Shown: positions 1 to 10,896, counted from the first letter of the stretch. The stretch is 64,000 nucleotides of DNA from Argentina anserina (GCF_933775445.1 NC_065874.1:16511001-16575000), one strand, 5' to 3'. Notes: generated by a model not told the origin, from the sequence alone. A program made the numbers and translations.

Positions 1-1879
1 CAAGGAAAGAGAAGAAGATGTGCACTTAAAAGCCCAATCCATGCAAGAATCAAAATGCTGTCAAGATTCGTAGTCCAACATCGACGGGCTCCCCTGGTTA
101 GCTCGAATTAGACGATGTACCATATATGGATAGAAAGTTGTGTGAGTCTAGTTTCTATAGGATTTTGAATCAAATCAATATCTTATTCCTACAGAGAGAT
201 ATGACCGAATCATTACTCGGAGGTCCAGTGGGCTCAGCAGAATTATCTCAGCTATTGATTTGCTTTTGATCCAAGGGCTATGAGGGAAACTTAGGACCTT
301 GTTTCTCCTACATATAGAGCACAAATCTATATCAGAATCAAAATAAATTCCTGCACCAAAGAATGTCAAAGAAGGCATGCAGGAAATAAATGAGAATGTG
401 TAAGAAAGTCAAAGAAGGCATGTAGCAAATTAATGAGAAGAGGTAAGAAAATTCAAACAAGGTTGCAACAATTAAGACTTTTGCTGCCTCCCTAATTCAA
501 AAGAAGAAATTTGTACAAAAGAAATCAACATTAAAGGAGGAATAAGATATGCAATTAATGTCCAATCCTTATAGAAATCAGAATTCTGACAGTGTAGGTC
601 ATCCAACTTTGATGGGCTCCCCTAGACAACTCACAATTACTCAGACAATGCATGATATATGGATGGAAAGCTATAGAAGTCTATTTTCAAATGCCGTTAG
701 AATCAGCTCAATATCTATTTTCTAGAGAAAGTTATGGCCACAACAAGGCACAAAGGTCAAATATGCCGAATTGAGAAAATCTAGGAAACCTCAACCAATT
801 TGGTTTCAACTTTGTGGACTTTGTGGCCACCCTCCCTTGGGTTTCTTCCCCTATATATAACACCTTATTTCCACATAAAAAGATCATCAAACTTGCACAC
901 AAGTATAGCCAAAGCCTGCCCAAACACTTTCATTTACCAAGAACCATAGAATCTGAATTCACCACCCTTCACCATATTTTATGTCCAAAGCTTGGGAGCC
1001 TAGGATACCATACTCTTGAAGATTTCGTGCTACCTTTGTACGGAACCTTGGGAGGAGAATTACAAAGTGTAACTCTATGATCTTCATGTTTAGTTTTCGG
1101 GTTTTTATGTTCTTCTTCTTGGATGATTTATGTTTAAGTTTTGTTAAAGTTATTTTTATTCTTGTCTATGAGATATTTGTAATTTTCGAATGACATGATG
1201 AATTAAGGTTTTCGATTTTTATTCAATGATTTTAGGTTTTATGTCATGAGTTTTTGTTTATTTATTTAAATGATTTTCGGTGTGTTCTTACTTATGTGTG
1301 TGATTGATACCCGGAAGTTGACGTTGCATGTGTAATAATCCAAAGTTATAAATGATTTTGATACTTAGGAGTTGATTAATTGTTTGTTCTTTGTCACCTT
1401 CACCGATTATTGCCTAGGTTCAGTTAGACTTGTGCCTTTGAATATGTTAATTTCTTTATGTGACTGGGGTTGCATGATGGGTTAGTATGTTAGATTTCGA
1501 ATGACGCTGGGGCTAAGCTCGAATATGTTAAAGTGTCATTGAGTTAGGAACTTAACTACAAAACCGATTTTAGGATGTATAATGAACCTTACGGCATGAA
1601 CTTAAATGAGATTAGATTTCATTACCTTTGTTCTTATGTTATTTGTTTGGTAATTGCTTATGTGTTGGTTGGTTGATCACATGTATATATTAGTTTAGGT
1701 TTATTTTCTGTTTGATCCAAAATATATCTCAAATCTTTTAAACTCTTATGAATTCGTTGTTAAATGTTTGTGATTCTTTACCCTAGTTGGATCCCCGGTT
1801 TGTGAACGATACGCTCTTGCTTTATACTACTAACGATGCTTACAAGGTTAATATTGATGTCGAGTAATTGAACCGATCA
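1..1879 (+). mobile_element. LTR-like sequence, left end outside window
   Basis: No gene is visible. The stretch has the look of the promoter, R and U5 parts of a plant LTR: a TATA-like CTATATATAAC near 850, then a long T-rich region with no open frame. It appears to end in GAACCGATCA at about 1879, just before different sequence. No primer-binding site follows, so it would be a 3' LTR or a solo LTR. No left boundary or TSD can be seen, so the classification is inference from composition and layout. Confidence 0.4.
72..742 (+). repeat. two diverged direct repeats (72-208 and 598-742)
   Basis: Two copies of about 140 bp lie roughly 526 bp apart. Both hold GGGCTCCCCT, then a shared ATATATGGAT with GAAAG nearby, then a TCAATATCT block followed by an AGAGA-rich segment. 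They are diverged and non-coding. Such repeats upstream of a TATA box are common in LTR promoters, which is how I read them. Confidence 0.5.
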
Positions 1880-2025
1880 TGAGCTTTTCAATTGTTATCT
1901 TCATTAAGCCATTTCGGACTATAATACCTAATGAAAGAACGTTACATAATCATCAATAAAGAGCATGACAAAGAACTTGGACTCAAACTCAATGATATAT
2001 CATTACCAAAAAAAAAACTCAATGA

Positions 2026-2112
2026 TACATATCTTAACATGTTTATATTCCTACACAAAACAGTAACATTACATATCTTAACATATCCATATCAAATTAA
2101 TCAATATATGTA
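2026..2112 (+). repeat. host spacer with short repeats flanking copia-1
   Basis: The motif ACATATCTTAACAT, followed by TATTCCTACA and ACAGTAACA, occurs here. The same motif recurs just outside the other end of copia-1 at about 22933-22978. This is the pre-insertion host sequence on both sides of the element. The interval 1880-2112 holds no gene. Confidence 0.5.
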
Positions 2113-2117
2113 ATCAT

Positions 2118-2190
2118 TCTTATAAAATGAAATAAAAGAGAGTGGGATAAGAGAGAATTGACACATAGAATCAAGTGTGTATTTACAACA
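2118..2190 (-). repeat. 3' LTR of copia-1, internally deleted to 73 bp
   Basis: Shares TATAAAATG, GTGGGATAAGAGAGAATTG, ACACATAGAATCAAGT and the terminal ATTTACAACA with the 200-bp 5' LTR at 22722-22921, but lacks about 130 bp of its middle. It is preceded by TSD ATCAT. On the minus strand it follows the polypurine tract CAAGGGGAAG. Confidence 0.8.
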
Positions 2191-3578
2191 CTTCCCCTTG
2201 GGTATTCCTTGTCATTGGTCTGTTATGATGTTTGTGCTTCGGTGTGTTGCCTCGTCAAAAACCTGGCAAGTAAATAAAAACCCAATGGGATAAAAACAAT
2301 CATGGTCAAAGGACAAAAAGAGTACAATGCACATGTAGAGGAGGCAAACAAGACCCCTAATTATTGTGAATTGGTTTTATCTCGACCATAAGCTATACGT
2401 CCATGTGAGGTAAATGCATAATAGTTGCTACACCAAAACCTTATCTGGTAAACCCAGTGGGAAAAATCCATGATCCAAGGGAAAAGATGAGCAAAAACAT
2501 ATTTATATGTCAATTAAATTCATCTTCCAGATGAAGTAATAGTAGGGCGATCTTATTAAAGGTGTGTCTCATTAAAACCTTGCCAGATTACAAAACCCAT
2601 TGGGATAAAATAACTCTGGACGAAGGATAGAAGTGTACACAATGATCAAAACATTACATATGCTTCACGATAGTCCCCCTGAAAACTACAATATATATAA
2701 GATTAATATCTTGAACATGCTTCATGAAAAGTTAGCATGGTTAAAGATGTTGACATCATTCAGGTGATCAAAACGAGATCCATTCATTGATGTGTCTCTT
2801 TAATTTGCGTCATTTAAGCTAGATAGCAGAAAACTGTCTTTTATTCTATTTACATAAGCAGCGTGTTGGTGCAGATTTGACTAGTCTAAGGCATTGATTA
2901 AAGTACAATAATGTGTTTTATTACACTTAATTAGATATAATACTTCTCGCACCAATATTTATCATTATCATCTACAGAACAAAAAGATTCTCTAGGTCAA
3001 CCATACTATGTTTTATCCTCATTAGAGCATCTTAACATCTTATACATGTAATTTGATTGATGAACCAAAAGCTTATCATATACTTTGCTTGAACTCTAGG
3101 TCGATATAATCATTTGATATCTTAAAGCATTTCAATAAAATTCGGACCTCATGTGCTTTGTGATTTCCTTGATATCTTTAGGAGTATCAATTAAATTCAT
3201 GTTATCATCATAGACAAACACAGTTAGCAAACCCGAAGTTTATTTTCTAATAAAAATGCATAGACATATCTTCTTATTGAAATATCCTACCCTGAGCATG
3301 TTCTGTGGACAAGAATGATTTGCATCATGTATCATAAGTCCTTCAAGAACTTTCATTTGTATCTCTGTATTATGATTCCCATAGAGAAAATATCTTTCCT
3401 CGTGACCGATTACAGGGCGTTGAGAAAATTCTTACTCCACTATCCGAGACTTGTATATCAGTATCTTGTTTTTTCTCACTACGCTTCTTTACAAGTATTC
3501 ATTTAAGTTCTACATGTATAATATTGGGAGGTGTAGGCCAAAAAACACATTTCTCTTAGTTAAGGATTCTAACTTGAC
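2191..3578 (-). pseudogene. copia-1 reverse transcriptase/RNase H region and 3' UTR, decayed
   Basis: Minus-strand translation from the CACTA junction at 3578 gives a degraded copia Pol. A SLTKRNVFFG block comes first, then EFSQRPVIGHEERYF, which matches the conserved GFSQRPGIDYEETYSP segment of plant copia reverse transcriptases. Next come EIQMKVLEG and, at about 3230-3080, VYDDNMNLIDTPKDIKEI, corresponding to the YVDD catalytic motif region. Several stops and frameshifts break the frame. From about 2700 to 2191 the sequence is the typical copia 3' tail, with the GGCAAGGTTTT and GAGGCAACA phrases also found upstream of the 3' LTR of copia-2. It ends in a purine tract. Confidence 0.8.
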
Positions 3579-3722
3579 CACTACCTTTGATGACATTTGA
3601 AAAACGCCACGATAATGTTATTTAATGGCGTTTGACAAACGTGATGGAATAGTTTTTATGTTCGTGGCGTTTAAAAACGTCATAACGTATTGAATTATCT
3701 TTTCGTGGCATTTATGTTTCCA
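3579..3722. repeat. left subterminal repeats of the CACTA element
   Basis: AACGCCACG, ATGGCGTTTGACAAACG, CGTGGCGTTTAAAAACG and CGTGGCATTT occur within 140 bp in both orientations. In CACTA elements such subterminal motifs are the transposase binding sites. That role is known for the superfamily and is inferred here. Confidence 0.65.
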
Positions 3723-3778
3723 TTCAAACCCATTACCGGTACTCTCTTACTCGCAAAAAAACTCAAAAACTCTTCACC

Positions 3779-3783
<5 letters not shown>

Positions 3784-3831
<48 letters not shown>
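3784..3831 (+). repeat. (TC)n microsatellite, about 24 units
   Basis: An uninterrupted TC run lies in what looks like a captured 5' UTR. Such runs are common just upstream of plant start codons. Confidence 0.95.
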
Positions 3832-3834
<3 letters not shown>

Positions 3835-3950
3835 GCAACTCCAGCTAGAACTCTTAGCCCTGACCCTCTTCTCGGAAGCATCCAGATCTCATCTCGGCGG
3901 CCGAACCTAATCCGTAATCTTTCTCATTGAGAATCCAAGTCCCGTCGACC

Positions 3951-4145
3951 ATGGATGTTGTGAGAGACTCGAGCACCCCGGTGGCGTCGAGTAAGGGACT
4001 GGTCTCCCCTCTAAAACCCTAATTCGATCCTCAATTCCTCCCAACCAAATTCCATCGCCATCCCAAGTTGAGCCATGTCGGGTGGTGTAGCTGATTGTGG
4101 CGGCGGGATCTACTGGTCTCCGTCTCCATCATCTTTGCCTGGGTA
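3951..4145 (+). other. candidate captured 5' exon sequence inside the CACTA element
   Basis: Below the TC run, an ATG at 3951 opens a 23-codon frame (MDVVRDSSTPVASSKGL...) ending at 4021-4023. A second frame opens at the ATG in AGCCATGTCGGG (about 4075), gives MSGGVADCGGGIYWSPSPSS and runs to a potential donor GG|GTATATG. The GC-rich, leader-like composition contrasts with the AT-rich surroundings and suggests a captured promoter and first exon. I do not recognise the protein. It may or may not belong to the same source gene as the USP exons downstream. Confidence 0.3.
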
Positions 4146-7100
4146 TATGACTTGTTCCTTTATGTGTCCTTGGTAATTCAGCAGGTCTAGATCTGTTCTA
4201 TGATTATAAGCCTCTTAATGTATCAATGGATTTGATTTCGGTTTTCGGACTTTGCTTGTTTCTGGATTTTGGGTTTATGGTTTGGGATTTCTGGGTTATG
4301 AATTTGAATTTGGTTTTCAACGTTTGTATTATTTGGGAATGTATATGCGAAAGTTGGCTCATAAGAAAGTAAGGCTGGGTATGACTCTTAATTCGAACCC
4401 ACTTTGATTTTAGAATTTGTACAAAAGTCAGAGGTATGCCCTCAATGTAATGTTACAGTTTGAGGATTTGGATTTTGCTGGACTAATCACTCTTTATGCG
4501 TTGTATATCTATTTTAGCAAGTCAGGTGAATCAGATTGGAAAGCTCTACTAAAGTAGCTAATATATCTCATTGTATCTCAGATTCTACTACCTAGCACAC
4601 TGAGTCACTAGTATGGTACCTTTCTTAAGTAGTTTCTTTTCTTCATTTTATATTTGGTCTTCTCAACTAAGAACTATCACTTGTTTCTGCTCTAATATAT
4701 ATTTGATATGATAGCGTTCATGCTGATTCTAGGTGTTTGTAACTTTGTATATATAACCCATATGCCAAAGTTTGGATCTTTTGTGTGAATGAATTAATTC
4801 TGGATGCTGGAATGAGATTCTGGCATTTTAAGATAGTATTAAGTGTCATTTTAATATGGGTTTTGTGATTTTTTTTAATCTGTAAATAAGAAACATTTTG
4901 TGTTTAATTTTAATATGGGTTCCAGATGAGTTTAGTCAGTGCGGCAACAATATATGTTTCCTCTATCTGCAAGATTGGTTTCTTGTATTAGTCATTTCAC
5001 TATTTGGAAATTTTGAACACATAGAAGCTCTCAGATCAAGTTTAAAATTAGTGATTTATTACTTTATGCTTTTCAAAGTATAATCTCTTGGAAACCAATA
5101 TATACAGAGGAACCTTGTCTAAGAGTCATTTGACATAATTAGTGCATAAGTTTCAATAGGATATTGTCTACCTTTGCATTTCTGATATTTAGATGTGATA
5201 TATTTACATGGTTCTTACTTCGCTTTGTACAGATCGTCTCATCTTTGCTTTGTACAGACCGTTCACAAAGTTGCGGGAAATATAGGTACTACTACTATAT
5301 ATCGGTTAAATTTATTACAGTAGTAAATTTAACTACATTTAGTTTATTTACAGCATATTTTAATTCACTGCCCAACCCATGACAATTAATTTTGGTAACA
5401 CAGCCATTAAGGAACTTCGTTTTAGTTAATGTTCATATGTATCTCACTCTTAGAATAACACAAGGCTTGAAATTAAGAGTGCGTGTTTCTTATTGTTTCT
5501 TTTTTCTTGTTTTGTATGGTAATACAACTCCTAACTTGGTAGCAGGTATACAAGAAGATGCCATTGAATTTGCTGGACAGAGTTAAAAGACATCTACGCC
5601 AACAGTAGGGTGGGTCACAATTTGATTTCACTTCCTTTTTACCTCTTAGAGACAAGTACAATTTTATTTTGTTTCTCTGGTACAGATTATTGCACGGATA
5701 GTAACAGAGATTAGTGATCCTAAAGAGGCAATATGTGTAGTAGTAGAAAACTTCACCATTGATTTACTAGTATTAGGCAGTTGTTACAACCTTAAAGCCT
5801 GATAGGCTGGGTGTCACGGGCCGACTTACTATGCAGGAGAATATGACCCGTGCGGCGCCAACGTTACTCTCAACCAAGGCCAGCCTAACTCAACATGCAT
5901 CTATGATACCAACTTTCTTTTCTTACTTGTGCTCCTCTTGTGTCATTCTGATCCTTCTCACATACATTCCTTGTTTGTGAGGTTCCACCAACGAAAGCTA
6001 CTCACACATGAGTCTCACAACTTGTGACTTGCCGATCGCTTCCTCGTGTCATGGTACTCCCATGACACTCGTCCAAATGATAGGCTTCCATGCCATCCCG
6101 GCTAGTGCCAACCCCTTACTGACCAGCGTGCACCTTGCACCTCGTAGCAAGCGGCATGACAGTAGGCCGAGACCTTGATGATCCTCGCTTCCTTTTATCC
6201 GACCGTCCCTTGGAAGCATGCGCACCCTACTCGTCTCTTGAGTATCCATCATCATGCTCACTCGACATATAGGCATCCCTTGTCCACATTTCACCCGTGG
6301 GGATAATCATATGGGAAACTCGGCCCCAGGAAGTTAACTTGTTCGGCGAGGCTCGCCTCCACGGCTTGCCTCCCACATATCATCCCGACACGTATCCGTC
6401 TTGCCAGCGTACTCTTTCATAGGCCGCTGGCCCGCATATGCCCAATATAGGCTTCATCCCTCTAGCACGGTGTCGCCCTTCCGTGCTTGCTGGCAACTCT
6501 TTCCTTTGGGCAAGGTCGAACCCCTAACATATGTCCGTGTCGCTTTACTCCGTGGCCATTGCGCACCATGGGGTTCCAACACATGTTCTTTAAGCCCACA
6601 AGTTCGCCCATGCCGCTGGCATAAGGATCGCCCACGTACGAACCTCGCCACCCACATGGACTCGCAATATCGGCCTGCTGGCCAATACTGTCCATGAGAC
6701 ATCCTAACTCATGGAAACGCATGCCACCCCTCTTTGGCGACATTCGCCCGGCTCCTAGGTTTCCCAAGATCCCCCAGGAGTGACTCGCTTAGTGCCCCAT
6801 AAGGCCGGCACCGAGGGTGGTGGAGAGTCAAACACCAGGTACCCCCCCCTATAGAGCATATTGGAGAAAACTAGACTTGGCACGAGGAAACATCAAATAT
6901 CCGAAGAGGGGCAACTTCCATAATTAATTCATACAAGCTCCTAAAAATATTCCGTCAACTGCATTGAACTCTTTTCGACATCCCGGACATTTTCCGTGTT
7001 CAGACATTTCCCAAACTCCGTGCCTAAGTGCCTCGAACCTAGACGTTCATCTTAATTACGAAACTGCCACCTCGACATGCTACTCGACACCCAATCAGCC

Positions 7101-7289
7101 TTCAATCAGCCTGCATGCTTGTCGCTTGACACTCTCTCTTCGGCATAGCCCCTAGGAAGTGTCACGATGACACAACCATTTGTGCAACTCGTGACACTGG
7201 GTATAGGATGAGCCTTGGGCCGTGCCTCAGCGAGGCTCACGCATGTAAGGAAATGCATGCAAGAAGCAAGGCATATCAGTAGCGGAGGT

Positions 7290-7775
7290 ATTAGCCTCGC
7301 TAGCACGGTGGTTGGCTGAGTATTAGCCGCACTAGCATGAGCCTCACAAGCAAGGAGTCAGGTGCCAAGCAATGCAAAAGATGTGGAGTTATTAGCCTCG
7401 AGAGATGCATGCATATTAGCCTCGCTAGCATGCAAGGCAAATGCGGAGACAAGTGCAAGGGCTGGGCTGGAGATTAGCCTCGCTAGCAGATGCGAGCAGA
7501 TTAGCCTCGCCAACAGTGGACTATTAAGGATCGCATCCCGCGCATATTCTACATTATAGCCTGCAACTGATTCAACTTCCACTTCTGGGAGATCAAACGG
7601 AGCTCGATTAGTTTCTGCTAGACGAGAAATGAAGAACATAACCAATACAGGGAACAAGGGAATACCGGACCATATCTGCTTTTGCGCCATGACAATCTCA
7701 CTTTGGATATTAGCCTCGCCAGTAGACCTCGGCAAGCACTAGGCAGACAGTTGGCTGGATATTAGCCTCGCTAGC
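7290..7775 (+). repeat. eight dispersed copies of TTAGCCTCGCTAGCA
   Basis: TTAGCC(T/G)CG/CA(C)TAGCA-like words occur near 7291, 7322, 7390, 7413, 7473, 7500, 7707 and 7758, separated by about 25-200 bp. The nad1 fragment lies between the sixth and seventh copies. The junction TTAGCCTCGCCAACAG overlaps the fragment edge, which suggests microhomology at the join. Confidence 0.75.
7511..7706 (-). pseudogene. nad1: mitochondrial nad1 exon fragment in the nuclear genome
   Basis: The minus strand reads [19 protein letters not shown] and then [20 protein letters not shown], the highly conserved core of NADH dehydrogenase subunit 1 (complex I membrane arm). It continues through NVEYA into [12 protein letters not shown], which is the start of the following group II intron read through. 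The fragment includes an exon end and intron start, so it came from mitochondrial DNA and not from a spliced transcript. About 75 bp of it is shared with a second nad1 copy at 37390-37465. It lies inside the LTR-type insertion and is not expected to be expressed. Confidence 0.88.
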
Positions 7776-7924
7776 ACTAATCATAACGTGGATGCAAGAC
7801 AGCAGCACACATGGGAGTGTACGGTGGTAGGCAAGCACATGCAGCAAGCAAGCAAGCATTCACGCGCGCAACGTGCATGCAGGTCGACGGTAGTGGCTAC
7901 GACACTTGGGCAGGCATGACTCAT

Positions 7925-8140
7925 AGACGGCAGTTACTAGGTAGTTCACAAGTAGTGGGCAGTTACCAAGCATATAGTGGGCGGTTATCAAGTATGCAAG
8001 GAAGTTATCAAGTAGTGGGAAGTTATCCGAGGCAGTTACCAAAGCAGTGGGCAGTTATCCAAGTGAGTGGGTGGTTACTCATGCAAGGTGGCTACTCATG
8101 CTTGAATATAGGACTAGCAGTTACTCATGCAAGGTAGTGA
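7925..8140 (+). repeat. degenerate short tandem repeat, GCAGTTA-C/T-CAAGTAGTGG type
   Basis: Irregular repeats of about 18-24 bp such as GGCAGTTACCAAG, GGCGGTTATCAAG and GGAAGTTATC with AGTGGG. Any long frame across it is a by-product of the repeat. Confidence 0.6.
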
Positions 8141-9908
8141 GGTTAGTGGGCTGTGTCATGGAAGTTATTAGGCTTTCTTGGCAAGCATGCAGGCTGTCAC
8201 ATCACCCTATGACGGTTGGGGGTGTCAACTGCCATGCACAATTGTAGTGCAATATAACATAGGCCAATGGGGTTGTCATTGATAAGAACAAAGGAAGAAC
8301 GAGAGATGTAATCACAATCGAGACTGTGAGAACACAAGCAAGGAGAGAACAATTGTAAGGGTGAGGGAAACACAATAGAGAGCTAGGCAGATAGGGCATG
8401 TCGGAATTGCGAAGGCTTTAAGCCTCATTGTATCCTCATTGTACTCTTAGGTTGAGTGATTAGTGTAGGCGCACTAAGTGAGTAGCTATGCAGATTGGGT
8501 TTGGGTAGATCAAGACTGAAAGCACTCTTTGTACTCGTTGTAATCTTCTTGATCCTTTAAATGAGTTAAAAGTTGGGAGGGGACTCCCGTAAACACTTAT
8601 GTTGTATGTGTGCGCGTGGCTTGTATGCTCATGTCGCTTATTATATAGTTTCCGCTGTGCAATATACAATTGAGTGAGAGAAGTGGGTATGCTGGCTAGA
8701 TAGTGTAGGCTGCTTAGCGCCATCACATAAGAAAAAAGTTTTGGTATCGACTGTGCCAGTGTGGCAGCAGTCATGGTTGAGGCTTTGTACAAAAGTATCT
8801 CCTAAAGTTTATTGGTATTCTATAATGCTTTAGAATATGGAAATTCCACAGTTGGAACTCTTGTTACTCATGCACACAAAAATTAATGACTAGTCTTTGT
8901 TGCCTATATTAATTTTATTAAACAATGTGATGTTCTGCCTCAGCTTTCTGAAAGACATGTCAGTAACTTGTTGCATATGGGATTCTAATTTATATTGGTT
9001 GGATTTGGAACAGGGCTTTCCTTGGAAGCACCAGCAATATTGCGTGGCAAAACTAGTAGCACTAGCTCTTCGTTTTGGTAAAAGGGGACCAAAGGTACGT
9101 GGCCGGATTTAGTTGTGTAGTAGACTAGTAGCTCTGTTTTTTTTTTTTAACATATGGTGGTCTAGGACTTAAGGCAATTATCTTTTGCTTTTGTTGAGTA
9201 TGCTTTATTTTAGCATACATGAGGAGAACTCTTGTCAGTGTTCACTCTATGTGCTTTTAGAAGTTTTACTATGTCATTGTTTTAGAACCATCAAAGTAAT
9301 TACAAGAAAAGGCAGATATGCATGTGCCTACCTCTCTTAGAAATTTGATTGATTAGCTTTGTGATCTGTATATTTGATTTATTAGCCTTCAGAAATTTTG
9401 TTCTCATGCACAAGGGCAGTAAATCCTAGTTTCCGTCACTTCCATGTATTGTTCTTTTGCAAGCCTAAAGTATAAGGGTTTCATTCTCTTGTTGTTAATC
9501 TCCACCATGCCACTTCCATATACTGAGGGTTTAGGTAGCCTAAAGATATATCATATTTACTTTGTTGAATATATTGTCTACATGGTAGAACTTGTAGGTT
9601 ACATTCTGCCAATTTGGTAGCTGCAAACTGCGGCTAACTTGAGCATTGAAAAAACCATAAAACTGGGCACTGGGTGGGTAACCTTTTAGACAATTGTTTC
9701 ATTACTCTAGTAACACAGTTTATGAAATTAGTAAGTTGTTTATAATTTGATCTTTCTCTGTTTGGTATATATAGGAGGGTGCTAATCTCCACCAAATTTC
9801 AAGGCAGCTGCTGCTCAACTCCATGGATATATTGTTTTAAGCAATGTCTTAGCTATTTTCTTTTCTTTCATTTAGGTTACATATTTGTAAACTTCTAGAG
9901 TTGAGAAG

Positions 9909-10475
9909 TAGGGGTGGGCATAAAAAATGGAAATCCCGATCCCGTCCCGATTCCGTCCCAAAATTCATAGGGACGGGACGGGATGGAGGTCTAAAAACGT
10001 TCGTTCGTTCCGTCCCGATCCTGTCCCGTTTCATAATAGTGGGATGAGACGTGGGACGAATAATTTCTATCCCGCTTCATCCCATCTCGTCCCACCTTTA
10101 ATAAAAACTTAAAAATTCTTATATATTTGTATCAAAATGAAACTAATTTATGGTCTTAATAACTCTAAAATTATATCAACTCAAATAATAATGGTAAATT
10201 ATAATATTTTTAACATAATATGCTTTTTTTTTAAATTTCATTATTGAATGTTACTTTGTTAATGAAAAAGTAAAAACATAGGTTTTTATTTAATTTCATA
10301 TGAAGGTGGGATTTGTCCTGTCCCGTTCCGATCCCGATCCCGTCCCGTCCCAACCGGGATTATTCCCGAGTGGGATCCATTCTTAAAAACCCTCGTCTCA
10401 TCCCGATCTTGTCCCGATTCAAAAGAGTGGGATGGGACGTGGGATGAGCCCCGTCCCGTCCCGTGCCCACCCTTA
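9909..10475. mobile_element. hAT-type MITE, TIR TARGGGTGGGCA
   Basis: Perfect 8-bp TSD TTGAGAAG at 9901-9908 and 10476-10483. The ends are TAGGGGTGGGCA and TGCCCACCCTTA. The interior next to both ends is made of CCCGTCCCGATCC-like words in both orientations, and the middle is AT-rich. It is 567 bp and non-coding. The 8-bp TSD places it in hAT. It inserted into the CACTA element. Confidence 0.9.
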
Positions 10476-10635
10476 TTGAGAAGATTACCTTGATTGATGT
10501 ATTGTCAATTGGGTACATAGTAATGAAATTTTGTCATTGTGATTCATATAATTTATTGCCAATAGGATTTTTTGATTTTTTGCATATAATCAGAAAATCA
10601 ATTATATACATATTTTTAAATTGAAAAAAAAAGGA

Positions 10636-10893
10636 TTAAATCTTCTTTTCATGGCGTGGCGTTTGACAAATGTGATTAAGTTTACAACTTTTAGAAACCG
10701 CCATTAAAAAAAAATTCAATGGTGTTTGCCAACACCATGAAAAAGTAATCTATAGTGTTTTTCGAATGCCGTGAAATTTTTGTGAAAGGACGGTATCGGT
10801 TTCTACAATGTCTAACGATGGCGTCAAAAAATGTCGTTAAAAGGTTTCCATGGGGTTTTTCAAACGCCATTGAAGATGTTATGTGTAGTAGTG
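10636..10893. repeat. right subterminal repeats of the CACTA element
   Basis: Several GGCGTTT/AACGCCA-type words in both orientations (TGGCGTTTGACAAATG, AAACCGCCATT, CAAACGCCATTGAAG), ending ATGTGTAGTAGTG. They mirror the left end at 3579-3722. Confidence 0.65.
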
Positions 10894-10896
10894 GAC

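Larger units (their letters stand above)
5782..8766. mobile_element. LTR-type insertion (probably a solo LTR) carrying an nad1 fragment
   Basis: Starts TGTTACAACC, ends GTGTGGCA, and is flanked by GCAGT on both sides (5777-5781, 8767-8771). Removing it restores the USP reading frame exactly. It is 2985 bp, GC-rich compared with its host, and has no conserved polyprotein. It contains two short-repeat clusters and a mitochondrial nad1 fragment. No second LTR copy, primer-binding site plus internal region or polypurine tract is seen, so a solo LTR that has swallowed other DNA fits best. A non-coding LARD-like element is the alternative. Confidence 0.7.
5686..9056 (+). pseudogene. captured universal stress protein (USP) gene fragment
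   Basis: After a tacag acceptor, 5686-5781 reads 32 codons including EISDPKEAICVVVEN and DLLVLGS. The frame resumes at 8772 after removal of the LTR-type insertion 5782-8766 and its duplicated GCAGT, giving SHG, then a stop, then GFVQK. A donor (AAAA|GTATCT, after 8794) and an acceptor (AACAG|GG, before 9014) allow splicing to AFLGSTSNIAWQN and a stop at 9054-9056. This follows the C-terminal half of plant USP proteins: the GDPKE-I segment, the DLLV-GSHG nucleotide-binding loop and the ALLGSVSN segment. The stop in place of the Y usually found after GSHG, and the early stop, show it is dead. Intron retention means it was acquired as genomic DNA by the CACTA element. Confidence 0.78.
3579..10893. 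mobile_element. CACTA (En/Spm-type) non-autonomous element with captured gene sequence
   Basis: Begins CACTACC and ends GTAGTG, with the 3-bp TSD GAC on both sides (3576-3578, 10894-10896). This is diagnostic of the superfamily. Both ends carry subterminal copies of a GGCGTTTGACAAACG-like motif in both orientations. No transposase is recognisable, so it would depend on a relative for movement. It lies inside copia-1 Pol. Its cargo is a (TC)n-rich leader, candidate 5' exons near 3951-4150 and a USP gene fragment. It has itself been hit by an LTR-type element (5782-8766) and a hAT MITE (9909-10475). Without those two it is about 3.8 kb. Elsewhere it is non-coding intron-like sequence. Confidence 0.82.

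Noticed and set aside
814..1080. 88-codon plus-strand open frame
   Set aside because: It starts just upstream of a TATA-like box in an LTR-like region, and the peptide has no domain or composition suggestive of a real protein.
6401..6767. Overlapping frames of 80-100 codons on both strands
   Set aside because: GC-rich LTR-type sequence gives open frames in several phases at once. None shows a domain.
7811..8137. 108-codon frame rich in S, G, Y and Q
   Set aside because: It is the translation of a short tandem repeat (GGCAGTTAYCAAG...).
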